Shown here one piece after another: positions 44,107 through 54,270 of a stretch of DNA of 64,000 nt (its first letter is position 1; each line of letters opens with the position of its first letter). The translations under genes and the position numbers were made by a program. The stretch is from positions 62,001-126,000 of the forward strand of contig CAIVQH010000060.1 of the NCBI GenBank assembly GCA_903907995.1, in the 5' to 3' direction. The DNA comes from an uncultured Verrucomicrobiota bacterium. GTDB taxonomy: Bacteria; Verrucomicrobiota; Verrucomicrobiia; Limisphaerales; UBA9464. The notes beneath the pieces are model-generated. The model made no database searches. It was not told the DNA's origin and was given only the letters and a program-made list of their open reading frames with translations.

Positions 44107-44946
44107 TCAGAGGTCGGAGTAACGGATGAGTTCGATGCCGCGTTGGCGGATGAGTTCCTTGACCTTCGGGCTGGTCAGGGCGGCCAGCTCGTGCTCGTGC
44201 TCATCCTCGTCCGGATGGCAGAAGATTTCGAAGGTTCCCGGCCACAGATTTTCCAGCAGGCGTAGCAGATACTTCTCGGTCAGGCGGCTGTTCTGCAGCA
44301 GTCCAAAGGTGTAGTCGGTGTGCCGGATGTCGCGTCGTTCCAGCGACTCGACCGCATGGGAGGAAAGCTGGTCGAAGATGAAGGCGTGGCTGAGCCGGTA
44401 GAAGTAGTGACCAAAGGCCAGCCGCAGGTTGATCAGCAGCGGTTCCCGTGTCAGCCGCATCGTCGTGATGCCCCACGTCCGGTAGTGGCGCTTGATGTGT
44501 GCGAAGATCGTCGGGTGCAGGTGGAAATGGAGGTGCCCGTTGACGTGATCGAGCTGCAGGCCGGCCGTGCGGAACTCGCGGAACTGGGCGTCGATCTCCT
44601 GCTTCAGGAAATGGTCGAGGTCCCGGTTGAAGAAGTAGCGCAGGCCGGCGCGGATGGGTGACTCGTCGAATTCGAAGCGCTGGTTCACCACACCGATGAT
44701 CTCGCTGGGCTTCAGGGTGGATTTCCCGTTGACGAGTGTCAGGTGCAGGCCGATGGCGAGGGTGGGGACTTCTCGCGCAAGGGAGAGGGCGTTGTTCGCG
44801 GCGTCGCCGTTCACCATGAGGCTGGCGGAGGTCAGGATGCCTTCCCGGTGCGCCTTGACGATGGCCCGGTTCGCCCCGTGGGAAATGCCGAAATCATCGG
44901 CATTCACGATCACGCGGATGCGTGGGTCAAAAGGCTCAAACACCAT
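44107..44946 (-). CDS. hpnK: Hopanoid-associated deacetylase HpnK (ChbG/YdjC family)
   Basis: This 279-residue member of the ChbG/YdjC carbohydrate-deacetylase fold has the metal-binding NADDFGIS motif (about 15-22), HxN-type LDHVNGHLHFH with several His, and HPDEDEHEHEL near the end. In hopanoid clusters this member (HpnK) is thought to act on the polar head group. It starts inside the end of hpnD (11-base overlap) and is followed by the DMT protein, so the three form one unit. Confidence 0.88.
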   Translation of the reverse strand: MVFEPFDPRIRVIVNADDFGISHGANRAIVKAHREGILTSASLMVNGDAANNALSLAREVPTLAIGLHLTLVNGKSTLKPSEIIGVVNQRFEFDESPIRAGLRYFFNRDLDHFLKQEIDAQFREFRTAGLQLDHVNGHLHFHLHPTIFAHIKRHYRTWGITTMRLTREPLLINLRLAFGHYFYRLSHAFIFDQLSSHAVESLERRDIRHTDYTFGLLQNSRLTEKYLLRLLENLWPGTFEIFCHPDEDEHEHELAALTSPKVKELIRQRGIELIRYSDL

Positions 44947-45808
44947 AGCGCACGAGGGGAATCCCCGTTTTGACCCGACACCACGCCAGGAGAATGAGGA
45001 TGATTTTCTGGAGCTTGCCCAGGCGGGTCGGCTCCGGGGCCAGCACGGGAAATCCGTGGGTTTCCAGTTTGCGCAGGAGCCGCCAATAAACGGTGCCCAT
45101 CAGCTCGGCCGCAACCATTGACCGCCGGTCGCCGGGGGGCAGGACGGAGCGGGCACGGGAATAAAATCCACGCGCTCGGAGAGCCACGCTGGCGGCCAAC
45201 TTCTGGAAGCGCTCCGAGGGCTGGTTTTGGAGAATCTCCTGTTCCGAGACACCGAAGCGTTCCAGCTCCGTCTGGGGCACGTAGATGCGTCCGCGGGCCG
45301 CATCGTTGCCGATGTCGCGCAGGATGTTGGTCAGTTGCAGCGCCTTGCCCAGGGCATCGGCATAGTCGCGGCAGCGGGCGTCGGAGTACCCGAAGATTTC
45401 CACACTGAGCAGCCCGACGACCGAGGCGACCCGGTAGCAGTAGGCTTCGAGGGCGTCGTAATCGGGATACCGGGTCTGGACGAGATCCATTTCGACTCCG
45501 CAGATCAGCTCTTCGAAGAGACTGAAAGGCAGACGGAACTCGGAGATGAAGGGCTGCAGTTCCCGGTTCACGGCGAACTCGGTCTTGCCCCCTTCACAGG
45601 CGCGCCGGATGTCCTCGCGCCAGGCAGCCAGCCGCCGGCGCCGCTGATCAACCGGCACGGTTTCCTCGTCAGCCACATCGTCCACTTCCCGGCAAAACGC
45701 GTACAGCGCGCTCATGGAGGCGCGTTTGTGGCGTGGCAGCACCACAAACGCCAGCGCCAGATTGGAGGCGCTTTTTTGGGTGATCTGGTCGCTGACCTCG
45801 GTGCTCAC
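44936..45808 (-). CDS. hpnD: Presqualene diphosphate synthase HpnD
   Basis: This 290-residue prenyl-condensing enzyme of the squalene/phytoene synthase family joins two farnesyl diphosphates to presqualene diphosphate. The two Asp-rich sites are visible: FCREVDDVADEE (about 38-49) and LGKALQLTNILRDIGNDA (about 150-168, DxxxD-type). RVASVVGLLSVEIFG is also typical. The GTG start overlaps the preceding gene's stop (GTGA). HpnC and HpnE are not in the window. Confidence 0.92.
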   Translation of the reverse strand: MSTEVSDQITQKSASNLALAFVVLPRHKRASMSALYAFCREVDDVADEETVPVDQRRRRLAAWREDIRRACEGGKTEFAVNRELQPFISEFRLPFSLFEELICGVEMDLVQTRYPDYDALEAYCYRVASVVGLLSVEIFGYSDARCRDYADALGKALQLTNILRDIGNDAARGRIYVPQTELERFGVSEQEILQNQPSERFQKLAASVALRARGFYSRARSVLPPGDRRSMVAAELMGTVYWRLLRKLETHGFPVLAPEPTRLGKLQKIILILLAWCRVKTGIPLVRYGV

Positions 45809-46167
45809 AGTGGCGGGGAACCCGAATCTCCGGCACCGAGCGGGGGCAGTCCACCAGTTTCAGCAAGCGTGGGATTACGAGGACGTTTTTTCTCGCGACG
45901 GCGACGGCGACGGCCGGATTTGGACCCGGAATCCTCGGCGACAGGGGGTTTATGCTTCGACTCGATCAGCCGGCCCCGCTTACGCCGACCCTGCGGTTTG
46001 CGCAAAAATACGGCCCAACCCACGAGCAGGCAGACGAGCACCAGCATCGCCGCAATCACGGGGATCACTCCGCCCAGCACCTGGCGTGAGGAGCCATCCA
46101 GCGCGCTGGGCAGGGGAACCCCATTATCCACAGCCGCCATCAACAAGGTATTTCCTACGGGCAACAT
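45805..46167 (-). CDS. Small basic membrane protein
   Basis: From the ATG at 46167 the product has about 120 residues. It has one membrane helix (VLGGVIPVIAAMLVLVCLLVGWAVFL), then a strongly basic tail (RRKRGRL, SGRRRRRREKKRPR) and a Pro/Gly-rich end. The stop codon overlaps the hpnD GTG start (GTGA), suggesting coupling to the hopanoid unit. No family is recognised; the basic tail could bind acidic phospholipids or nucleic acid. Confidence 0.6.
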   Translation of the reverse strand: MLPVGNTLLMAAVDNGVPLPSALDGSSRQVLGGVIPVIAAMLVLVCLLVGWAVFLRKPQGRRKRGRLIESKHKPPVAEDSGSKSGRRRRRREKKRPRNPTLAETGGLPPLGAGDSGSPPL

Positions 46168-46186
46168 TGACGTGAAAGTATGACCC

Positions 46187-47611
46187 TTACGCGGCTTCGT
46201 CGTCAACGCCGCCGTCCACCTGCAAGCTGAGACGGCTCATGCGGTAGCGCAAGGCGTGACGCGAGAGGTCCAGCTGACTGGCCGCACGCGTCAAATTGCC
46301 CCCGCTGCGCTGGATCGCGGCCAAAATCAGATCCCGCTCAAACTGTACCAGGGCTTCGCTCAGCGATCCCGGCGCGGGAGAGCCGGCTCCGGTGGAGAGG
46401 GTGCCGGATGCCGGCAGATCACCTTGGCGCAGGCGCGATTCAACCTCGAAATCGGGCAGGCTGGCGGGCCGGATCTCCTCCGCCGTTTCGAGAATGACCG
46501 CCCGCTCGATGACATTCCGCAGTTCGCGGACGTTGCCAGGCCACGAATGAGCCAGCAGCGCTGACTGGGCCGGCTCACTGATCGTCCGGATGTTCCGCCC
46601 GAGTCGCAGGCAGAACTGCCGGAGGAAGTGGTTCGCCAGCAGCAGTATATCCGGGCCGCGCTCGCGCAACGGCGGGGGGCGGAACTGCATGACGTTCAGG
46701 CGGTGGAAGAGGTCTTCACGGAACTCGTTCTTCAGGATGGCATCAACGATGTTCTTGTTGGTGGCGGCGATGAGGCGGACGTTGACGCGCAGTTCCTGCG
46801 TGCCGCCGACCCGCGTGAATGAGCCGTCCTCCAGAAAGCGCAACAGCTTTGCCTGCAGGGGCCGGCTCATGTCCCCGATTTCATCGAGGAAGATGGTGCC
46901 ACCATCAGCTTCCTCGACGTAGCCCCGCTTGGTCCGGTGCGCCCCGGTGAAGGCACCCTTTTCGTAACCGAACAGCTCGCTTTCCAACAAGGTCTCGGGA
47001 ATGGCGGCGCAATTCAGGCGCACATAGGTCTGACCGGCGCGCTTGCTCAGGGAGTGAAGCGCCCCGGCGATCAGCTCCTTGCCCGTACCGCTCTCACCCA
47101 GGATGAGCACGGTGGCATCCGTCGGGGCGACGGTCTGAATGAGCTGGCGGAGCTCCCGGACTTTGGGGGCGTCGCCGATGATGTGCTCGATCCGGTAGGC
47201 TTCGCCGGCGCGGGCCTTGAGGGCGGCGTTTTCGGCCAGCAGCTGATGCCGTTCGGCGCAGCGGGCCACGGCGTGGATCAGCTCATCCGGGTCAAACGGC
47301 TTGGCCAGATAGTCGATGGCGCCGTTCTTGATCGCCTCCACGGCCAGTTTGGGCGTGGCGTAGGCGGTCATCATCAGGATGGGCAGGCCGGGCTTGCGCT
47401 TGGCGGCTTCCTTGAGGAATTCGTAGCCGCTCATGCCGCCGAGACGGGCGTCGGTGATGACCATGAACAGCTCCTCCTCGGACAGCAGTTTCAGGGCGGC
47501 CTCGGCGGATTCGGCGAGGCGCACCTCGTGCCCTTCCGCCCGGAGCACCGTTTCGAGGGAGAGGCGCATGTTCTTTTCGTCGTCCACGACGAGGAGGGGT
47601 GGCAGTTTCAT
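46187..47611 (-). CDS. Sigma-54-dependent NtrC-type response regulator
   Basis: This 474-residue regulator has a receiver domain with Asp54 (VITDARLGGMSG) and the Lys in LAKPFD. The AAA+ domain has Walker A GESGTGKE (172-179), the sigma-54 contact loop GAFTGA (219-224), Walker B GGTIFLDEIG and the arginine finger region FREDLFHRLNV. A C-terminal Fis-type helix-turn-helix contains NLTRAASQLDLSRHALRYRM. The start codon overlaps the stop of the upstream kinase gene, so the two form one two-component system. It activates sigma-54 promoters, none of which I could place nearby. Confidence 0.95.
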   Translation of the reverse strand: MKLPPLLVVDDEKNMRLSLETVLRAEGHEVRLAESAEAALKLLSEEELFMVITDARLGGMSGYEFLKEAAKRKPGLPILMMTAYATPKLAVEAIKNGAIDYLAKPFDPDELIHAVARCAERHQLLAENAALKARAGEAYRIEHIIGDAPKVRELRQLIQTVAPTDATVLILGESGTGKELIAGALHSLSKRAGQTYVRLNCAAIPETLLESELFGYEKGAFTGAHRTKRGYVEEADGGTIFLDEIGDMSRPLQAKLLRFLEDGSFTRVGGTQELRVNVRLIAATNKNIVDAILKNEFREDLFHRLNVMQFRPPPLRERGPDILLLANHFLRQFCLRLGRNIRTISEPAQSALLAHSWPGNVRELRNVIERAVILETAEEIRPASLPDFEVESRLRQGDLPASGTLSTGAGSPAPGSLSEALVQFERDLILAAIQRSGGNLTRAASQLDLSRHALRYRMSRLSLQVDGGVDDEAA

Positions 47612-49032
47612 TTTCGAAGTCGCATCAGTGAGCGGACGGGCAGCTTGATGGTAAAGGTGGTACCCTTGCCAAGCTGCGATTCCACGGAAACCGTGCCGCC
47701 GTAAAGATCGGTGTTGTGCCGTACGATGGCGAGACCCAGGCCGGTGCCCTTCGCCTTGGTGGTAAAGTAGGGCTCAAAAATCTGCTTCAGCTTGTCGACC
47801 GGGATGCCCGGGCCGGTGTCACGGATCATGATTTCCACGGACAGATCGGGACCCGCATGCGCGGAGACAAACAGATCCCCACGCCCGTCCATCGCCTCTC
47901 GCGCATTGGTCAGGAGGTTGGTGAAGATCTCGGAAAAATGTCCCCGCTGACCGAGCAGAGGCGGCAGGCCGAGATCGTAATCGCGGTGGACCTGGATGTC
48001 GAATTTGGCCCCTTCGGGCAGCACCAGCGTCAGCGCGTGATCCAGCTCTTCGGTAATCAGCACACGCTCGACTTTGCCCTCGGCCAGCCGGGCGTAGCCC
48101 ATCAGCTCCGTGATAATCCGGTCCGAGCGGTCCACCTCCTCGCGGATGATGGCGATTTGCTGGGTGATGGTTTTCCCTTCCTTGACCGTTTTTTGAAGCG
48201 TGTAGGCCGCGTTGTTGATGATGCCCAAAGGATTCTTGAGCTGGTGGGCGATCTCCGCCGCCAACCGGCCGGCGGCCGCCAACTGATGCTCTTTGAGGGC
48301 AAATTCGCGCTCTTCAACCTCCTTTTCCCGTTGGCGGTCGATCAGCATCTGGATGCCGTAGCAGCAGAGCGTCATCAGCAGGAGCAGCAGCACCCGTAGC
48401 AGCAGCGATTCGGCGGAAATCTGCGTTGGCACCTCGGACCAGCCCTCTCCCAGACCGCCGCGCCCCACGGTACGGACGACCTGCTGCTCCATTTTTTCCA
48501 GGGCCACATCCAGCAGGCCGGCAATGACATAGCAGACGCTGACCGTCAGATTGACGACGATCTGGACGTCGGCATGTGGAATGATCGCCGCGTTGCGGAT
48601 GATCAGCCCGATGAAGACGTAATAGAGGGCGCTGTCGAAGCCGCCGGTCACCAGGGTCAGGGCGGCCAGCACCGCCCCATCGAGGATGGCCATGCTATAA
48701 ACGGCCCGTTCCAGCAGCCGGGGCGAAATCTCGTCCATGCCCCAGAGCATGATTCCCGTACCCACATTGAGGGCCAGATAGACGAGAAAGAAGTTCCGCA
48801 GGCCGTTCAGGGCATCCTCCCGCGGCGGAGTCAGGTTTACGAACCAGTGGGCGAAGAACAGGAAGTAAACCAGCAGGAGCAGCATCACCGCCTTCACCGG
48901 AAGCGTCACCCCACGCTCCACAAAACGCACCCGCTGCAGAAACACCGCCTCATCCGGCGGCGGCGAGTTCGCCAAGCGGCGCCACCGGGCCAGCATTTGG
49001 CGGGTCGCAGTCCAGGTTTTGGCGAATGACAT
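47608..49032 (-). CDS. Membrane sensor histidine kinase (partner of the NtrC-type regulator)
   Basis: This 474-residue kinase has five or six membrane helices in the first 235 residues, with no extracytoplasmic sensor domain of note, so it may sense within the membrane. HisKA has His263 in EIAHQLKNPLG. The N-box is in FTNLLTNAREAMDGRG, then RDTGPGIP and KGTGLGLAIV. Its stop overlaps the start of the response regulator gene. Confidence 0.92.
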   Translation of the reverse strand: MSFAKTWTATRQMLARWRRLANSPPPDEAVFLQRVRFVERGVTLPVKAVMLLLLVYFLFFAHWFVNLTPPREDALNGLRNFFLVYLALNVGTGIMLWGMDEISPRLLERAVYSMAILDGAVLAALTLVTGGFDSALYYVFIGLIIRNAAIIPHADVQIVVNLTVSVCYVIAGLLDVALEKMEQQVVRTVGRGGLGEGWSEVPTQISAESLLLRVLLLLLMTLCCYGIQMLIDRQREKEVEEREFALKEHQLAAAGRLAAEIAHQLKNPLGIINNAAYTLQKTVKEGKTITQQIAIIREEVDRSDRIITELMGYARLAEGKVERVLITEELDHALTLVLPEGAKFDIQVHRDYDLGLPPLLGQRGHFSEIFTNLLTNAREAMDGRGDLFVSAHAGPDLSVEIMIRDTGPGIPVDKLKQIFEPYFTTKAKGTGLGLAIVRHNTDLYGGTVSVESQLGKGTTFTIKLPVRSLMRLRK

Positions 49033-49065
49033 GTGAACCCGGGGAGGCAGTTTCCGTGCCGACCT

Positions 49066-49614
49066 TCAGGCCAGCAACGACATCGCGTGGGTCACGATTT
49101 GGTCCACCGGCCAAAGCCGGCCAATACCTTCATAGCCGCAGGAAAGCAGGCCTTCCTCCGGGCCGATGAATTCCACACCCCGTGACTTCAGGGTCGCAAC
49201 GTTCGCCTGCGTGGCGGGGTGCAGCCACATCTTGCCATTCATCGCCGGCGCCAGCAGCACCTTGGCTTTGGGGTTCAGGGCCAGGGTGATGCAGGACAAC
49301 GCGTCATCGGCGAGGCCGTGGGCGAATTTCGCGAGACTGTTGGCCGTCGCCGGCGCGATCAGGAGCAGGTCCGCCTCGTCCGCCAGGCGGATATGGGTCG
49401 GTTTCCAGCCTTCCTCCTCGTCGTAGAGATCGGTCACGACCGGGTTCCGCGAAAGCGTCTTGAAACCGAGCGTGGTCACGAACTTCTGCGCGTCGGCCGT
49501 CAGCACCACATTCACGTTGGCACCGGCCTTCGTGAGCTGGCTCGCCAGATCAATCGCCTTGTGCGCGGCGATGGAGCCGGTGACCCCCAGCACGATGTTT
49601 TTCGGACTGCTCAT
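49066..49614 (-). CDS. coaC: Phosphopantothenoylcysteine decarboxylase-type flavoprotein
   Basis: This 182-residue FMN-binding protein matches the CoaC half of CoaBC: VTGSIAAHKAIDLASQL at the start, the active-site His in THIRLADEADLLLIAPATANSLAKFAHGLAD, the PxMNxxMW motif (APAMNGKMW) and GLLSCGYEGIGRL with the proton-donor Cys. The CoaB (ligase) domain that normally follows is absent; the next gene downstream is a kinase. CoaB must be separate or the protein may be another flavin decarboxylase. Confidence 0.88.
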   Translation of the reverse strand: MSSPKNIVLGVTGSIAAHKAIDLASQLTKAGANVNVVLTADAQKFVTTLGFKTLSRNPVVTDLYDEEEGWKPTHIRLADEADLLLIAPATANSLAKFAHGLADDALSCITLALNPKAKVLLAPAMNGKMWLHPATQANVATLKSRGVEFIGPEEGLLSCGYEGIGRLWPVDQIVTHAMSLLA

Positions 49615-49693
49615 GCGTGAACCTTAACCAGACTTGAACCTCGGTGAACATACATGGCTGCGGCAAGGCTCCAAACGCTGACAGCGGATCGAT

Positions 49694-50308
49694 TCACGGT
49701 ATCAGCGCAAATACCGCCCGCTCGCTCCGCAGGCGTTCCGCGTCGTAGATCGCCTGCATCCGCCGGGAGTCCTCCGCGCGGGTGTTGCTGACCACGAGAT
49801 AATCGAATTCACCCCAGCGGCCAGCCTCGCTCCTCGCCTCGGCCAACCGGCGGGCAATGACTTCCTCCGAGTCAGAACCGCGACTACGCAGGCGGGATTC
49901 CAGTTCGGCGAGTGTTTCCGGGGTGAGAAACACCGTCACCAGGGCCCGTCCCAGCACCGGATCGTTCGCTGCCACCTGTCGCACGGAAGCCGCCCCTTGG
50001 ACATCGATGTTGAGGAGCACGTCGTGGCCGGCCGCGAGCAGTTCGAGCACCGACGATTTCAAGGTGCCGTAGGAACGGTCATAAACGCTGGCGTGCTCGA
50101 GGAATTCGCCGGCTGCGAGCCGGCGTGCGAATTCTTCGGGGCTGAAAAAATGATAATCCACGCCGTGCCGTTCTCCCGGCCGTGCCGGCCGGGTGGTACT
50201 GGTCACCACGCGCCGCAGGTTGGGGTTCGTCGCCAGCAGGGCGTTGCAGACGGTGGTCTTGCCGGCACCGGACGGGGCTGAGATCAGGAAAATGATCGGC
50301 GCGCTCAT
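49694..50308 (-). CDS. gmk: Guanylate kinase
   Basis: This 204-residue enzyme phosphorylates GMP to GDP. It has the P-loop APSGAGKTT (about 11-19), STTRPARPGERHGVDYHF (GMP-binding), LNIDVQG and the lid RLRSRGSDSEEVIARRL. Length is normal. It follows yicC by one base. The rpoZ gene that often comes next in other bacteria is not present: the 79-base gap before coaC holds no gene. Confidence 0.96.
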   Translation of the reverse strand: MSAPIIFLISAPSGAGKTTVCNALLATNPNLRRVVTSTTRPARPGERHGVDYHFFSPEEFARRLAAGEFLEHASVYDRSYGTLKSSVLELLAAGHDVLLNIDVQGAASVRQVAANDPVLGRALVTVFLTPETLAELESRLRSRGSDSEEVIARRLAEARSEAGRWGEFDYLVVSNTRAEDSRRMQAIYDAERLRSERAVFALIP

Positions 50309-50309
50309 T

Positions 50310-51185
50310 TCATTCGACGTTTTGCGCCTGCTCCCGGAAGCGTTCCAGCTCTGTTTTCAGAAGCACCACGTCGGCGGAAATCAGCGCATCATTGGCCTTG
50401 GAGCCGATGGTGTTGATCTCGCGGTTCATTTCCTGGGCCAGGAAATCCAGCTTGCGCCCGACGGGTTCGGCGGACTTCCGGCAATCCTCAAACTGTGTGA
50501 AGTGGCTTTCCAGTCGCGCCAGCTCCTCCGAAATGTCCGAGCGGTCGGAGAAGAACACGACTTCTTTGATCACCCTTTCGTCTTCGGCGGAAACGTTTTC
50601 CAGACCGGCCACCTTGATGCGCTGCAGCAGCTGTTCGCGGAAGCGTTTCAGCACCTCGGGCGAGTGGACCCGCACGCGGGCGACCGCCGCGTTCAGATTG
50701 GCAATGCGCAGGGCCAGATCCGCCGCCATGGCCGCGCCCTCACGATCCCGCATGCCGTTGAAGGCCGCCAGCGCGCCGCGCAGCGCCGGCTCAATGAGGG
50801 GCCAGAAGGCTTCGGCCTGGGGCGCATCACTGTTCGTCTCAACCACCCCGGGGCAGCGCATGAGCGCCTCGAGCGTCACGTCACCGGCCAGCCTGAGCTG
50901 CCGTACGAGTCCGCGCAATTCCTCGGTGTAGGCGGCGGCCAGCTCGCGATTGATCTTGGCCGCTGCCGAGGCTCCCGGCTGTTCCAGGGAAACCTGAACC
51001 TCGACCCTTCCACGGGCGACGGTCTTGTTGACCTCCTCGCGGATGCGCGTTTCCAAGGCTTCCAGTTCACGCGGCAGGCGGAGGACGACTTCCGCCTGTT
51101 TGCGGTTCACCGCCTTCAGCTCAACGGTCGCCTTGGTGCCTTCAATGGAATGTTCACCCCGGCCGTAGCCGGTCATGGATCGCAT
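50310..51185 (-). CDS. yicC: YicC-family endoribonuclease
   Basis: This 291-residue protein starts MRSMTGYGRGE, the conserved YicC N-terminus. The end has GRKLDFLAQEMNREINTIGSKANDA, the DUF1732 C-terminal hallmark. YicC acts on RNA (a stress-linked endoribonuclease in E. coli). It is the first gene of a yicC-gmk unit, the usual pairing, with the stop one base before the gmk start region. It is divergent from murJ, 156 bases apart. Confidence 0.94.
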   Translation of the reverse strand: MRSMTGYGRGEHSIEGTKATVELKAVNRKQAEVVLRLPRELEALETRIREEVNKTVARGRVEVQVSLEQPGASAAAKINRELAAAYTEELRGLVRQLRLAGDVTLEALMRCPGVVETNSDAPQAEAFWPLIEPALRGALAAFNGMRDREGAAMAADLALRIANLNAAVARVRVHSPEVLKRFREQLLQRIKVAGLENVSAEDERVIKEVVFFSDRSDISEELARLESHFTQFEDCRKSAEPVGRKLDFLAQEMNREINTIGSKANDALISADVVLLKTELERFREQAQNVE

Positions 51186-51341
51186 GGGCCAAGGATGGGC
51201 GATGCGGTTGCCAGGGGCGATGATTTTTCCCGAATGCCATCGGGATGGCGAATTACGGGCCGCCTACCGCCTCCCCCATTTTGTGTCACCGCTCACCCTT
51301 TGCCTTGCCCTTGGCCGCGCAGGCGGGATTCTCCGCGGCTC

Positions 51342-52916
51342 ATGTCACGTTTGCTGAAGTCATCCGGTTCGGTCGGCGCCGCCACGCTGATCAGTCGTGT
51401 GCTCGGTTTTGCCCGGGAATCGGTCTATGCCGCGTTCATGGGTGACAGCGCGATTGCCAGCGCGTTCCTTTATGCGCTGGGCATTCCGAACCTGTTCCGG
51501 CGGCTGCTGGGCGAGGGCGCGCTCACGGCGGCCTTCATCCCCATCTTCAAGCAGAAGGAGGTCAACGAGGGGGATGAGTCGATGTGGCGCGGGGCGTCGG
51601 CGGTGCTTTCGGGGCTGGCCGTGGTCAGTGCGGGGCTTGTCCTGCTGACCCTGCTGGGACTGACGCTGGCCCTGAAGTTCCTTTCGCTCGAGGTGCATAC
51701 CCTGCTCATCCTGCGGCTCCTGCGGGTAATGTTTCCGTACGTCGGCCTGGTCTGCATCGCGGCGGTGTTCATCGGGATGCTGAACGCGCGCGGGCATTAC
51801 TTCCTGCCGGCCATCGGGGCGACAGTGCTCAATGTGGTGATGATCGGCTCCGTCTGGTTTCTGGCCCCGCTGTTTGGGCCTTTGCTGGTGGATCAGGTTT
51901 TTGGACTGGCGGTAGGACTGGTCATTGCGGGCTTTTTGCAGGCCGCCTTTCAGCTGCCGGCCTTGCACCGGGAGGGGTTCCGCTGGCGTTGGGTGACCCC
52001 ATGGCGCGATCCGACTGTGCGGCAGGTCGTGCAAAAGATGGCACCCGCAACCATCGGCGTGGCCGCCTACCAGATCAACGTGCTGCTGACCCAGACCTTT
52101 GCGCTCAATGTGGACCCGCACATTGTGGCCTCCTTCAACTACGCGGTTCGCCTGATGGAGCTTCCGCAGGGGGTCGTCGGCGTTTCCCTCGCGACGTATC
52201 TGCTCACGGAGCTCAGCCATCTGGCCGCCGAAAAGAAGTTCCCCGAGTTTCGCGCGGCGCTGGGGGAAGGGCTGCGGCAGGTCCTGTTCATCAACGGCCT
52301 CGCCTGCGTGATGCTCATCATGCTGGCCACGCCGATCATGCGGCTGCTGTTTGAACACGGCAAATTCACGGCAGATTCCACCGCCCGGGCCAGTTTTGCG
52401 CTGGTGTTTCTGGCGCCGGGGCTGGTCGCCTACTCGGTGAACAACATCCTCGCGCGGGCCTTTTACGCGCTGGGCGACACGCGGACGCCCATGCGCATCT
52501 CGCTGCTCTGCCTGGTCATCAATCTCACGCTGGCCGTGCCCCTGATATACCTGATGCGGCAGGGTGGCATGGGGCTGGCCAACACCATCAGCGCCGCGAC
52601 CAACAGCGCCCTGCTGTTTTATGCGCTCAAGCGGGCGCTGCCGAAGTTCAGCCTGCGCGAGTTCCTTCCCAACGTCATTGCGGTGTCCGGGTCGGCCGTC
52701 CTGGCCGGGGCGATGGCCTGGGGCAGTCATGTGCTCTGGGAACGTTGGCTGGGACATGCGCATCTGGCCCAGCAGCTGGGGGCGGTCTTTGTGCCCATGG
52801 CCTTGGCCGGAGTGGTTTACCTGACCCTGGCGCTGTGGCTGAAACTTCCGCAGGCGCACGAAATCCTGGGCCTTGTCCGCAGCCGTGTCCAGAAACCGGC
52901 GGCGACCGAGAAATGA
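51342..52916 (+). CDS. murJ: Lipid II flippase MurJ
   Basis: This 524-residue integral membrane protein flips lipid II for peptidoglycan synthesis. About 14 helices are visible. Family wording includes ISRVLGFARESVYAAFMG, GIPNLFRRLLGEGALTAAFIPIF and RAFYALGDTRTPMRIS. The ATG at 51342 starts SRLLKSSGSVGAATLISR, the normal N-terminus. The frame stays open for another 1.1 kb upstream, over yicC and gmk, but that part is a shadow. Confidence 0.95.
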   Translation: MSRLLKSSGSVGAATLISRVLGFARESVYAAFMGDSAIASAFLYALGIPNLFRRLLGEGALTAAFIPIFKQKEVNEGDESMWRGASAVLSGLAVVSAGLVLLTLLGLTLALKFLSLEVHTLLILRLLRVMFPYVGLVCIAAVFIGMLNARGHYFLPAIGATVLNVVMIGSVWFLAPLFGPLLVDQVFGLAVGLVIAGFLQAAFQLPALHREGFRWRWVTPWRDPTVRQVVQKMAPATIGVAAYQINVLLTQTFALNVDPHIVASFNYAVRLMELPQGVVGVSLATYLLTELSHLAAEKKFPEFRAALGEGLRQVLFINGLACVMLIMLATPIMRLLFEHGKFTADSTARASFALVFLAPGLVAYSVNNILARAFYALGDTRTPMRISLLCLVINLTLAVPLIYLMRQGGMGLANTISAATNSALLFYALKRALPKFSLREFLPNVIAVSGSAVLAGAMAWGSHVLWERWLGHAHLAQQLGAVFVPMALAGVVYLTLALWLKLPQAHEILGLVRSRVQKPAATEK

Positions 52917-52952
52917 CGCCGGTATTCCTGCGCGCAATAATCTCTCTTAACC

Positions 52953-53264
52953 ATGACCGACCCGCTAACCCGTCAGCGCCAAATGGTGGCGCAGCACCCG
53001 CAGAATGAACTGGCCCGCTATAGCCTGGGCCGGGCGCTGTTTGATCGCGGAGAATTCACGGAAGCCAAGTTGTACCTCCAGATTGCCCTCGAAAAGAAGC
53101 CGGACTGGATGGTCGTACAAATTCTCGTCGGGAAATGCGATTTGGAACTCGGTGACCGGGCTGCCGCCGTGACCGCCTTCGTCCGAGCCCGTGATCTGGC
53201 GATCGCCCAGCATCACGAAGGCCCGCTGGCTGAAATGGAACAGCTGCTTTCGGAGTTGTCTTGA
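52953..53264 (+). CDS. Small TPR protein
   Basis: This 103-residue, all-helical protein has about two tetratricopeptide repeats: NELARYSLGRALFDRGEFTEAKLYLQIALEKKPDW, then VGKCDLELGDRAAAVTAFVRARDLA. It is cytoplasmic by composition. It likely mediates protein contacts; no partner is obvious. It lies between murJ and the pseudopilin gene. Confidence 0.75.
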   Translation: MTDPLTRQRQMVAQHPQNELARYSLGRALFDRGEFTEAKLYLQIALEKKPDWMVVQILVGKCDLELGDRAAAVTAFVRARDLAIAQHHEGPLAEMEQLLSELS

Positions 53265-53309
53265 GGGGGATCTGGGTTAGTGTTTGGCGGTCCACCAACA
53301 GTAATTCAA

Positions 53310-54173
<864 letters not shown>

Positions 54174-54270
54174 TCCCGGCATGCTGCAGTTCCCCGGGCA
54201 GGCGCCATTCCGTCGCCTCCTTGGTCAGGCTCGACAGGTCGGCTGATTCGATAATCTACTGTCCCCGAAG

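Noticed and set aside
50193-51341. Extension of the murJ frame by 383 codons upstream
   Set aside because: It covers yicC and part of gmk on the other strand; MurJ begins at 51342 with its normal N-terminus.
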